A stretch of DNA of 5,666 nt from Verrucomicrobiota bacterium (GTDB lineage Bacteria > Verrucomicrobiota > Kiritimatiellia > JAAZAB01). Shown here in pieces: positions 1-5,666 of this stretch. The stretch covers positions 1-5,666 of the forward strand of contig JAHIMN010000138.1 of the NCBI GenBank assembly GCA_018896395.1, read 5' to 3'. The notes under the pieces were generated by a model. That model did not search any database. It had not been told where the DNA came from and was given only the letters and a program-made list of their open reading frames with translations. Both the position numbers and the translations under genes were made by a program. Within the stretch, counting starts at the first letter, position 1; the number at the start of each line of letters is the position of its first letter.

Positions 1-873
1 ATCATTCTTTACGGGAACGACGAGCAGAAGCAGAAATACCTGCCGCGCGTCGCCTCCGGCCAGTCCCTGGCGGCCTTTGCCCTGACGGAAGCTAATGCCG
101 GCAGTGACGCCGGCGCCATCGCCACCACGGCCACCAAGGACGGCGACGATTATATCCTCAACGGCCCCAAGCAATGGATCACCAACGGCGGCGAAGCCGA
201 GATTTACTCGGTCGTCACCAAGACCGATAAATCCAAGGGCTCGCGCGGGGCCAGCGTCTTTATCGTGGAAAAAGGGATGCCGGGCTTCACCTTTGGCAAG
301 AAGGAAAACAAGATGGGTATTCGCGCCTCCGCCACACGGGAACTGGTCTTCCAGGATTGCCGCGTGCCGAAAGCCAATATCCTCGGCAAGGAAGGCCTGG
401 GCTTCATCGTAGCCATGAAGACCTTCGACATGTCCCGGCCGGGCGTGGCCGCCCAGGCCCTGGGCATCGCCGCCGGCGCGCTGGACGAAGCCGTAAAATA
501 CAGCCGCGAGCGCCGCCAGTTCGGCAAGCCGATCTGCTCCTTCCAGGGCGTGCAGTTCATGCTGGCCGACATGGCCACGCAGGTCGAGGCCGCCCGCGCG
601 CTGGTCTATGCCGCCGCCCGTTACATTGACACCGGTGCCAAGGACGTCAGCAAGATTTCCGCCATGTGCAAGCTGTTCGCCTCCGACACCGCCATGCGCG
701 TCACGACCGACGCCGTCCAGGTTCTGGGCGGCTACGGCTACATGAAGGAATACCCGGTTGAGAAGATGATGCGCGACGCCAAGATCACCCAGATTTACGA
801 AGGCACCAACCAGATTCAGCGCGAAGTAATCGCCTTGAACCTGATCAAGGAAGCCGCCAGCCGGAAGGCGTGA
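1..873 (+). CDS. acyl-CoA dehydrogenase, C-terminal 290 residues (5' end outside window)
   Basis: FAD-dependent enzyme that oxidises an acyl-CoA to the trans-2-enoyl-CoA and passes electrons to electron-transfer flavoprotein; cytoplasmic. The frame is open from base 1 to the TGA at 871-873. Both classical family signatures are visible: ALTEANAGSDAGA at fragment residues 27-39 and Q-x2-GGYGY-x2-E-x4-K-x3-D at about 240-259. WITNGG (59-64) and RERRQFGKPI (169-178) fit the flavin-binding middle and C-terminal domains. The glutamate of YEGTNQIQR (fragment residue 267) sits where short- and medium-chain dehydrogenases carry the catalytic base. Family members are about 380 residues, so about 90 N-terminal residues are missing, cut by the window edge. 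The sequence looks most like short-chain (butyryl-CoA type) enzymes, but the exact acyl substrate is not determinable. Codons are strongly GCC/GGC/CTG-rich. It converges with the next gene and has no visible functional link to it. Confidence 0.96.
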   Translation: MILYGNDEQKQKYLPRVASGQSLAAFALTEANAGSDAGAIATTATKDGDDYILNGPKQWITNGGEAEIYSVVTKTDKSKGSRGASVFIVEKGMPGFTFGKKENKMGIRASATRELVFQDCRVPKANILGKEGLGFIVAMKTFDMSRPGVAAQALGIAAGALDEAVKYSRERRQFGKPICSFQGVQFMLADMATQVEAARALVYAAARYIDTGAKDVSKISAMCKLFASDTAMRVTTDAVQVLGGYGYMKEYPVEKMMRDAKITQIYEGTNQIQREVIALNLIKEAASRKA

Positions 874-965
874 TCGGCAAGAAGACAGACGACGGCGGGA
901 TAGCGGACAAATGATGGGATGCTTCTGCTTGAGAACGCACCGGCTCTCCCATGCGCTTTCTCCAT
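874..965. other. convergent intergenic gap
   Basis: Ninety-two bases separate the dehydrogenase stop from the stop of the minus-strand gene. The only symmetry seen is a 6-bp pair (atggga at 914-919, tcccat at 947-952) with a long, imperfect interior and no following T-run on either strand. No convincing intrinsic terminator is present, although two transcripts converge here. Confidence 0.6.
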
Positions 966-3287
966 TTATTTCCATGTGAACACAAAGTCCACCGTCGCGG
1001 TTTCCACCGGTTCCGTTGAATCAAATTGGACGTGGTCAAAAGGACGGAAATCGTGAAAACTCGCGTAAGCCCAGACAACCTCGGTCGCTTGTATCCCCGC
1101 TTTGAGCTTGATGTCCGCAGGTTTCGCCTCAATCCGCAGCCAGGGAGACTTTCCAAGGCGGAACGTGGTTGAGCCCTCCTGCGCGACCCCCTCGTCACGG
1201 AGGCCGTGGAAGAGCCATGCGAGGCGATGCTGCCGGTCAAACGCCACACGGTCACGGCAGACGATCTCCCGTCCCTCCCGCAGGAGAAAGTCTCTCGTGT
1301 AGAACGCCATGCCCATTGCGGATGGATACGCTGGAGCGAGATCCAGCCGAATCCAGCCCGTGCGGGCCGCAGCGTCCCAGCGCACAAATTGGATTTCCTC
1401 TCCCCGGTCGTGGAACGAAGGGATGGACATGGGGTAGCCGATGTCGCCATACCGCCCCGCCCCGTCAACGAGCAGGCAGTTCCGAAGGGCGGATTGCAGA
1501 CGGTAGCCGCCATCGGGAGTGAGAAGCAGCGTTTTCGGACCGACGGAGATGATGAAGTGTCCCGCTCCGGTCAGAAGTTCCAACCGGTCGCATGGACCCT
1601 TTGAGCGGCGATAGGCGTTGTATCCGCACCACGGTCCGCATGACAGGGAAAGAGTCACGTCGTCGCGGGTGTCGCGATATTGCGCCACGCCGCTGTCCTC
1701 ATAGAGTTGAAGCGGGGGAGGCTCAGGAAGCTTCTCCACCGGTGCGACTTCCGGATTGTGCGTCAGGAATCCCCAGAGCGCCCCATGGTAATACGCATGC
1801 TCCTGAGTGGCATGGTGGAATTTAGTCTCCGGCGTCCGCAGGAGAGCCTGCTGCAGGTAGGCGGCCCGTCCATCGCGGTACTTCGTGGCCAGCTGGTTCA
1901 ACGCGGCGTTGCCGCCGGTGAAGGTGGTGCCGCCCCAGATGGGCGTGAGCATCTGATGATCCCGCTCCCGCAGGGCGGCGATGACGAAATCAATTACCTT
2001 GCGGAAGGGAGCCTGGTCGAATATGTCCTCGCCCGCCAGCGCCAGCAGCGTGTCGCGGTAGTGCGCCGGCTCGTCGAGGTACAGGTACAGGCGTCCGTAC
2101 GAGCTTGGCGGAATGACGCCGTCCCGGGGCAGGGTGCGCAGATTCCGGCGGATCCGGGGAATGACATATGCGGTCCACAGGTCGGCCTCGGGAAGCACGC
2201 CCAGCAGATGAAGCGCCGCCGTGCCGAACGCCGCCAGAGATATCTTGCCATGATCCTGCATGACCGATCCGCCCCAATAGTCGCGGTGGAGCAGGATCAA
2301 CTGGAAAAAGCGCGTTCCTTGGAGGCACAACTTCTCGCGGAGGCGCGCGCGGCGCTCTGCGCCGAGATGGTTCCGGAGGGAACGGAACGCCCAGGCCAGT
2401 GCCCGGAACATTGTCGCCGCCCCCATGTCGCCATCGCAGCCATAACCATCCTCCCGCGGGTTGCCCCAGTGCGGTTGCTGTATGGTATCGTCGATTATTT
2501 GAAGAATGACGGGCAGAGTCTCTTTCCGATCCTCCAGATGGAACGCGGCCAGGAGCGGAAGGATGTCTGATGGATGTAACTTCTTGCAACTCAAGTTAAA
2601 TCCCCAGGTGCTTGGGGGCGCTCCCCTGTCGCCGTCGCCGCACAATTTCCGTTCCATCCATGCGAATGTTTTTTGAAGAGGCTCCTTGTACACCGCATGC
2701 GTGGTGGCAAGACGACTGCGCAGGTCGGCCCAGAGGGACGTGTCTGCCAGCCGCCCGGCGGGGCAGCGCCGCTCCCAATCCTTCAGGTCGAAAGAGCGTG
2801 GTTCCAATACATCGTCAGGGTCGCTCTCCAACGTTGCTGAAAGCCATCGAACTTCCACGGGGTGGTGCGGGATGAATTTTAGCGTATGTTCGCCGGAGCG
2901 GTCCAGATGGAACGCCATGTTGCCGCGCAAAAGTTTCGCCTTGATGTCCTCCACTGAAACCCGCTGGAAGAACCACAATCCTAACCGATGACCGTCCAAT
3001 TCCACCCAGTAGCTGGGAACCACCGGGACATTCTTCCGTGTGATGTCGAAATCCCACGGCCCTGTCCGCTGCCCTTTGTTTCCAAACAAATTCAGATTCA
3101 CATACATGCTGTCCCAGTCGAAGCGCGACGCGTCGGCCACGACGGAGAACTGATACAGGCCAGGATCGGCCTGGAACGGCAGCCGAAGACTTCCATCCGC
3201 CTGGGCTTGCCCCCGCAGGAGCGACGCGCAGTCGAAAGTGGCCGCACAGCGGAAGGTGGTGAACGTCGAGAGGGAGGGATCGGTCAT
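966..3287 (-). CDS. heparinase II/III-like protein (putative polysaccharide lyase superfamily)
   Basis: A 773-residue protein with three parts: a beta-rich N-terminal region (about 1-150), an all-helical middle (about 165-515) resembling the (alpha/alpha) toroid of heparinase II/III-type lyases, and a beta-rich C-terminal region (about 520-773). Supporting local matches are DHGKISLAAFG (345-355; family members have an N/H-H-G here), SSYGRLYLY (395-403; position of the catalytic tyrosine), DSGVAQYRD (531-539) opening the beta-sandwich, and LLTPDGGY followed by NCLLVDGAGRYG (587-614), like the usual pair of a buried GTY segment and HNT.LVDG. The family's GHxHxD segment is not kept: the matching place reads KGPCDRLE (563-570). 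No signal peptide or membrane segment is visible, unusual for a secreted lyase. The ATG is the first possible in-frame start, because a TGA lies four codons upstream; a GAGG stands only 2 bases before it, a poor ribosome site. Family assignment is by eye; substrate and activity are unknown. Confidence 0.66.
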   Translation of the reverse strand: MTDPSLSTFTTFRCAATFDCASLLRGQAQADGSLRLPFQADPGLYQFSVVADASRFDWDSMYVNLNLFGNKGQRTGPWDFDITRKNVPVVPSYWVELDGHRLGLWFFQRVSVEDIKAKLLRGNMAFHLDRSGEHTLKFIPHHPVEVRWLSATLESDPDDVLEPRSFDLKDWERRCPAGRLADTSLWADLRSRLATTHAVYKEPLQKTFAWMERKLCGDGDRGAPPSTWGFNLSCKKLHPSDILPLLAAFHLEDRKETLPVILQIIDDTIQQPHWGNPREDGYGCDGDMGAATMFRALAWAFRSLRNHLGAERRARLREKLCLQGTRFFQLILLHRDYWGGSVMQDHGKISLAAFGTAALHLLGVLPEADLWTAYVIPRIRRNLRTLPRDGVIPPSSYGRLYLYLDEPAHYRDTLLALAGEDIFDQAPFRKVIDFVIAALRERDHQMLTPIWGGTTFTGGNAALNQLATKYRDGRAAYLQQALLRTPETKFHHATQEHAYYHGALWGFLTHNPEVAPVEKLPEPPPLQLYEDSGVAQYRDTRDDVTLSLSCGPWCGYNAYRRSKGPCDRLELLTGAGHFIISVGPKTLLLTPDGGYRLQSALRNCLLVDGAGRYGDIGYPMSIPSFHDRGEEIQFVRWDAAARTGWIRLDLAPAYPSAMGMAFYTRDFLLREGREIVCRDRVAFDRQHRLAWLFHGLRDEGVAQEGSTTFRLGKSPWLRIEAKPADIKLKAGIQATEVVWAYASFHDFRPFDHVQFDSTEPVETATVDFVFTWK

Positions 3288-3291
3288 GGCC

Positions 3292-3328
3292 TCAACTCAT
3301 TATTCATTTCCGTGATTTTTCAACTCAT
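3292..3328 (-). repeat. 9-bp direct repeat near the heparinase-like start
   Basis: On the minus strand, atgagttga occurs at 3328-3320 and again at 3300-3292, a period of 28 bp. The proximal copy ends within a few bases of the ATG at 3287 and overlaps its weak ribosome site. It might be a repeated protein-binding half site or a small duplication; chance is not excluded for a 9-mer. Confidence 0.4.
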
Positions 3329-3336
3329 CCCCGCGA

Positions 3337-3367
3337 GCCAGTAGCTAACGCAACACCTGCTACTGGC
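3337..3367. repeat. perfect 9-bp inverted repeat, 13-base spacer
   Basis: The arm gccagtagc (3337-3345) is exactly complementary to gctactggc (3359-3367). The centre-to-centre distance of the arms is 22 bp, about two helical turns, which suits a dimeric regulator binding one DNA face. It could also fold as a stem in RNA. Imperfect G/C complementarity continues outwards (cccc before the left arm, gggg after the right). No T-run follows on either strand, which argues against a terminator. The operator role is inference. Confidence 0.5.
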
Positions 3368-3590
3368 GTGGGGCGACGTCTGCGTGAATGCCTGTTGAAT
3401 GGGGGTAGAATGCCGTGCCCAACGAGGGGCGTCAAGGAAAACCGTTATGCGCCCCGTTGAACCTGTTGACCGGAAACGAAGGGCGGCGCAACTTCTCTTC
3501 AGAACTTGTGACCGGCAAGATGTGTTTTTTAGCTCGCCTATTGTTCAATAAATCTGATAGTTTTACCCGCAAATTCTGCGGAAGACTCCG

Positions 3591-3597
3591 AAAAGGA
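3591..3597 (+). promoter_or_regulatory. ribosome binding site of the ceramidase-like gene
   Basis: AAAAGGA ends 7 bases before the ATG at 3605. This favours that start over the internal methionine at residue 15 (3647), which has no comparable purine run at that distance. Confidence 0.7.
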
Positions 3598-3604
3598 ACA
3601 AGGC

Positions 3605-5137
3605 ATGAAAAGAAGCCTGCATACGAAAGCCGGCACATCCAACGCGATGTCGTTGCCGGAGCCATCCGGCGGCGTTCTCCGCGCTGGCGTGGCCAAGAGC
3701 GATATCACCACGAACGAGAAAGGGGCGGCGATCCATGACCCCCTCTACGCCAAAGCCCTGGTGCTGGACGACGGCAGGACGCGGGTGGCCATTATCGCCA
3801 TGGACACCACGGCAATAGGCGGCCGACGGATCAGCCAGAGGATCCTGGATGATGTCGGCGAGGAGTTCCTGCCCAAGCTCCGCGGGCGAATTCAGAAGGA
3901 GTTGAACATCCCGGGCAGCAACGTCCTGGTCAACGCCTCGCACACCCACCCGCCAGGCCGGCTGTTGTGCGCCGACAACGCGCAGGTTGACCGAACGTTC
4001 GATGCCGTCCGCCGGGCCGTGCGGAACATGACCGCGGTCAGGATCGGTATCGGGGCCGGCCATGAGGATCGGATCACGATCAACCGTAGTCTCCGGTTAA
4101 AGAACGGTCAGGACTGGACCATCCGCCACAGTAATCCGTGCCCGCCGGACGAGGAGGTTGCCGCTGTCGGTCCCATTGACCCGGAAATCGGCATCATCCG
4201 CATCGACCGGCTCGACGGGCGGCCGCTGGCGGTGGTCTACAACTTCGCCTGCCATCCCCTGTTCGGCGATGCGCGGGGCGCCATTACCGCCAATTTCCCG
4301 GGGGTTGCTTCCAGAGTAATCGAAGAGAACCTGGGTCATGACGCCATGGCGCTGTTCCTGCAAGGGGCGGGCGGGAACATTTGCGATGTGCTCTTCAAGG
4401 ACTTCAGCCGGCCCCGGGACATCGAACCGCTCGGCGTCATGCTGGGCCTGAGCACCTTGAAAGCGCTGCGAAACATACCGACCGGAAACGCCGGACTGAA
4501 CGTCATTTCGGAAACCATACAACTTCCGCGCAGGACCGACATCCCGAAGCGCATCGCCACCTTGCGGCGGGAGCAGGCCGACCTGCTGGAATCCCTGCGG
4601 TCCACCAGCCTGAACTTCAAGGCCTTCCTGCCCCTATACCTCCAGCATGTCCTCAGTCCGGTCAGTCCCTCGGACTACTCCTACCGCTATCTGCAGGCCG
4701 AGAAAATCGGCAGCGATGAGCGTACCGCCATGGATGCCTGGAACCGGCGACGCGTGGACAAGTATCTCAAGAACATCCACGCCATGGAGCGGCTGGTGGT
4801 AATCCAGGAGGACATCGCTACGCTGCAGAAGCATCAGGCGATCAACGACGAGTCCGGCGCGGCGACCATCTCCGCCGAGGTCCAGGGCATCCGGATCGGC
4901 GACGGCGTGATGATCACGTCGCCGGCGGAACTGCTCGTGGAAATCGGCTTGAACCTCAAGAAGGCCTCGCCTCACAAACACACTCTGGTCGTGCCCTTCT
5001 CCAACGGCTATATGCACTATGGCGCCCCGGCCGACGCCTACAGCCGGGGCGGTTACGAAGTGGCGGAGTGCCTGCTGGCCCCGGAATGGCAGCGGATGTT
5101 CGAAAAAAAGGCCGGGGAAATTATCCGCAGGCTGTGA
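3605..5137 (+). CDS. neutral/alkaline ceramidase-like metallohydrolase (N-terminal domain family)
   Basis: A 510-residue protein of the neutral/alkaline non-lysosomal ceramidase family, whose best-known members cleave the N-acyl bond of ceramide using one zinc ion. In order: GVLRAGVAKSDIT (23-35) starts the domain; DPLYAKALVLDDG (45-57); NASHTHPPG (110-118), containing the first zinc histidine (H113); INRS (159-162); GPIDPEIGIIRID (189-201); NFACHP (213-218) with the second zinc histidine (H217); FLQGAGGNICDV (251-262), the catalytic loop; SPAELLVEIG (439-448) with the likely glutamate ligand E442; and FSNGYMHYGAPADAY (465-479), bearing the likely tyrosine ligand (Y469 or Y472). Residues about 310-415 look mainly helical and charged. 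No signal peptide is seen, unlike secreted ceramidases, and the protein is shorter than the roughly 640-700-residue true ceramidases, with no sign of their C-terminal domain. The serine of the known GDVSPN motif is replaced by C260. It leads the downstream genes. Family confident; substrate unknown. Confidence 0.88.
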   Translation: MKRSLHTKAGTSNAMSLPEPSGGVLRAGVAKSDITTNEKGAAIHDPLYAKALVLDDGRTRVAIIAMDTTAIGGRRISQRILDDVGEEFLPKLRGRIQKELNIPGSNVLVNASHTHPPGRLLCADNAQVDRTFDAVRRAVRNMTAVRIGIGAGHEDRITINRSLRLKNGQDWTIRHSNPCPPDEEVAAVGPIDPEIGIIRIDRLDGRPLAVVYNFACHPLFGDARGAITANFPGVASRVIEENLGHDAMALFLQGAGGNICDVLFKDFSRPRDIEPLGVMLGLSTLKALRNIPTGNAGLNVISETIQLPRRTDIPKRIATLRREQADLLESLRSTSLNFKAFLPLYLQHVLSPVSPSDYSYRYLQAEKIGSDERTAMDAWNRRRVDKYLKNIHAMERLVVIQEDIATLQKHQAINDESGAATISAEVQGIRIGDGVMITSPAELLVEIGLNLKKASPHKHTLVVPFSNGYMHYGAPADAYSRGGYEVAECLLAPEWQRMFEKKAGEIIRRL

Positions 5138-5181
5138 GGCCCATCAGGCGTAGACACCGAAGATTACATGGAACCAACACT

Positions 5182-5188
5182 GGAGGAG
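5182..5188 (+). promoter_or_regulatory. strong ribosome binding site before the truncated nitrilase-like gene
   Basis: GGAGGAG ends 6 bases before the ATG at 5195, within the 57-bp gap after the ceramidase-like stop. Its quality shows that translation once began, and may still begin, at 5195 even though the reading frame now ends early. Confidence 0.75.
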
Positions 5189-5194
5189 TGACGC

Positions 5195-5428
5195 ATGAAC
5201 TGCTTCGTGGAAACGCCCGCCGGTGCGACGGCCTCGCCGCCCGCCGGCAGCAAGTCGGTTGTGCGGGTGGCCGCGGTCAGCTACTCCCCGCCGTTTCACG
5301 ACCACCGTTCGGCCGGCGTCAATCTGCAGGCACTGCGCAACATGACCGCCCAGGTTTCCCGCGAGCAGAGGGCGGGAGGAGTCATGACCGAAGACTCGTG
5401 CGGGGCAAAGCGGAACGAGGCAATTTAA
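5195..5428 (+). pseudogene. truncated carbon-nitrogen hydrolase (nitrilase superfamily), N-terminus only
   Basis: A frame of 77 codons. Residues about 21-58 (VRVAAVSYSPPFHDH, then AGVNLQALRNMTAQV) look like the first beta strand and first helix of nitrilase-superfamily enzymes, which begin with a V-x-V-A-x-V strand followed by N-L-x-x-L. Those enzymes are about 260-320 residues and use a Glu-Lys-Cys triad; none of these residues' motifs is present, because the similarity ends near residue 58 (about base 5366) and an unrelated tail of about 19 residues leads to TAA at 5426-5428. No continuation of the enzyme is seen in the other two plus-strand frames before the next gene at 5461, so this is not a simple frameshift: most of the gene must be deleted. 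It sits 57 bp after the ceramidase-like gene and 32 bp before the M55 gene. Alternatives are a real 77-residue protein or an assembly join. Confidence 0.6.
5384..5428 (+). other. possible internal start with own ribosome site, 14-codon tail
   Basis: Inside the truncated gene, GGGAGGAG (5374-5381) lies 2 bases before an in-frame ATG at 5384 that opens 14 codons (MTEDSCGAKRNEAI) and ends at the same TAA. It may be the leftover start of another gene brought next to the nitrilase fragment by the deletion, or a coincidence. The spacing is too short for an efficient site, and I would not call this a gene. Confidence 0.25.
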
Positions 5429-5430
5429 TT

Positions 5431-5443
5431 GCGGCTAAGCCGC
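5431..5443 (+). other. small GC hairpin abutting the M55 ribosome site
   Basis: gcggc (5431-5435) and gccgc (5439-5443) form a perfect 5-bp stem around the 3-base loop taa. It starts 2 bases after the stop of the truncated frame and ends one base before the Shine-Dalgarno run. No T-run follows, so it is not a terminator; it could protect a processed 5' end or affect ribosome loading. Confidence 0.4.
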
Positions 5444-5444
5444 T

Positions 5445-5453
5445 AAAGGAGGT
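5445..5453 (+). promoter_or_regulatory. near-consensus ribosome binding site of the M55 gene
   Basis: AAAGGAGGT is an almost perfect match to the anti-Shine-Dalgarno sequence, with GGAGG ending 8 bases before ATG 5461. It fixes that start, although the frame is open upstream and contains a GTG (5452-5454) that falls inside the site itself. Confidence 0.85.
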
Positions 5454-5460
5454 GCCGGCA

Positions 5461-5666
5461 ATGAAAGTGTATATCCAGACGGATATTGAAGGCGTGGCGG
5501 GATTCATTTCGTTTGAAGACCACGCGACGACCACCATTGAAGACTATGAACACCGTTTGCGGATGTACCGGCTCTTGACCGGCGAGGTCAATGCCGCCAT
5601 CCGGGCGGCTAAAACCTGCGGCGCTGATGTGATTTACGTGAATGACAGCCATGGGTCCGCCTATAA
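5461..5666 (+). CDS. M55 family zinc D-aminopeptidase (DppA-like), first 68 residues (3' end outside window)
   Basis: The start MKVYIQTDIEGVAGF is the hallmark opening of peptidase family M55, whose prototype is Bacillus subtilis DppA, a decameric zinc enzyme that removes D-amino acids from peptides such as those of peptidoglycan. D8 and E10 occupy the same positions as two of the DppA metal ligands. LLTGEVNAAIRAA (38-50) is the conserved first helix, and VNDSHGS (60-66) carries the next histidine ligand (H64). The remaining ligands and the catalytic cysteine would lie beyond the window; family members are about 270 residues. No signal peptide is present, so a cytoplasmic location is expected. 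It follows the truncated nitrilase-like frame by 32 bp and is likely co-transcribed with the ceramidase-like gene. Family assignment is firm; the peptide substrate is not known. Confidence 0.92.
   Translation, partial: MKVYIQTDIEGVAGFISFEDHATTTIEDYEHRLRMYRLLTGEVNAAIRAAKTCGADVIYVNDSHGSAY

Larger units (their letters stand above)
3288..3604. promoter_or_regulatory. divergent intergenic control region
   Basis: This 317-bp gap lies between two divergently transcribed genes, so promoters for both must lie here or in the flanking genes. It contains a 9-bp perfect inverted repeat, a 9-bp direct repeat close to the minus-strand start, and an AT-rich stretch at about 3521-3570 (32 of 50 bases A/T in an otherwise GC-rich window) just upstream of the ceramidase-like gene. 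No sigma70 pair with good -35, -10 and 16-18 bp spacing was found on either strand, so promoter positions are not assigned. No small gene in it looks convincing. Confidence 0.55.

Noticed and set aside
914..952. Possible terminator hairpin between the convergent genes
   Set aside because: The stem is only 6 bp around a 27-base interior and there is no T-run on either strand.
845..1513. Minus-strand open frame of 222 codons spanning the convergent gap
   Set aside because: It overlaps the dehydrogenase end and the heparinase-like C-terminus in another frame, and its translation has no recognisable motif, while the competing frame has family-like segments.
1680..2570. Long plus-strand open frame (296 codons) opposite the heparinase-like gene
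   Set aside because: It lies wholly within the 773-codon minus-strand gene, is rich in Arg/Gln/Ala low-complexity stretches typical of the antisense of GC-rich coding DNA, and shows no family motif.
3466..3494. TTGACC as a sigma70 -35 box
   Set aside because: No TATAAT-like hexamer is found 16-18 bp downstream; the sequence there is GC-rich.
3539..3550. Small palindrome tattg-tt-caata upstream of the ceramidase-like gene
   Set aside because: Arms are only 5 bp in an AT-rich patch, where such symmetry is common by chance.
3415..3738. Plus-strand 107-codon open frame in the intergenic region
   Set aside because: Its second half overlaps the ceramidase-like gene out of frame, its start lacks a ribosome site, and it shows no domain-like pattern.
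3563..4063. Minus-strand open frame of 166 codons opposite the ceramidase-like start
   Set aside because: It is antisense to the conserved zinc-site region of a clear family member and has no motif of its own.
5362..5460. Upstream in-frame extension of the M55 gene, or fusion of it to the nitrilase remnant
   Set aside because: The frame is open, but there is no ATG, the GTG at 5452 sits inside the Shine-Dalgarno, and the M55 family starts exactly at the MKVYIQTDIEG segment.

Overview
The window is about 60% GC, gene-dense and uses ATG starts with purine-rich Shine-Dalgarno sites. It comes from a bacterial chromosome. The mix of a heparinase II/III-like protein, a neutral-ceramidase-fold protein, a nitrilase-superfamily N-terminus and an M55 peptidase resembles environmental Lentisphaerota, Verrucomicrobiota or Planctomycetota genomes. 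This placement is inference from gene content; there is no rRNA or marker gene here.

Layout: (i) 1-873, plus strand, is the C-terminal three quarters of an acyl-CoA dehydrogenase whose start lies left of the window. (ii) 966-3287, minus strand, is a 773-residue protein with the layout of the heparinase II/III polysaccharide-lyase superfamily, convergent with the dehydrogenase across a 92-bp gap. (iii) 3288-3604 is a 317-bp divergent intergenic region with a perfect 9-bp inverted repeat, a 9-bp direct repeat and an AT-rich patch. (iv) 3605-5137, plus, is a 510-residue neutral/alkaline ceramidase-like metallohydrolase. (v) 5195-5428, plus, is a 77-codon frame that starts like a carbon-nitrogen hydrolase but stops before any catalytic residue, so it is probably a decayed gene. 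(vi) 5461-5666, plus, is the first 68 codons of an M55 (DppA-like) zinc D-aminopeptidase that runs off the right edge.

Genes iv-vi are co-directional with short gaps and strong ribosome binding sites, so they probably form one transcription unit. Each belongs to a family that cuts non-standard amide or C-N bonds (N-acyl, nitrile/amide, D-aminoacyl peptide). The divergent heparinase-like gene may share the control region. Together they suggest a small catabolic locus for an amide-containing glycoconjugate or a cell-wall-derived substrate, but the substrate cannot be read from the sequence. The dehydrogenase appears to belong to a separate fatty-acid or branched-chain acyl-CoA locus.

I did not find a mobile element, CRISPR array, RNA gene or clear intrinsic terminator. 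The most interesting points are the substituted catalytic positions in the ceramidase-like and heparinase-like proteins and the truncated nitrilase-like gene.
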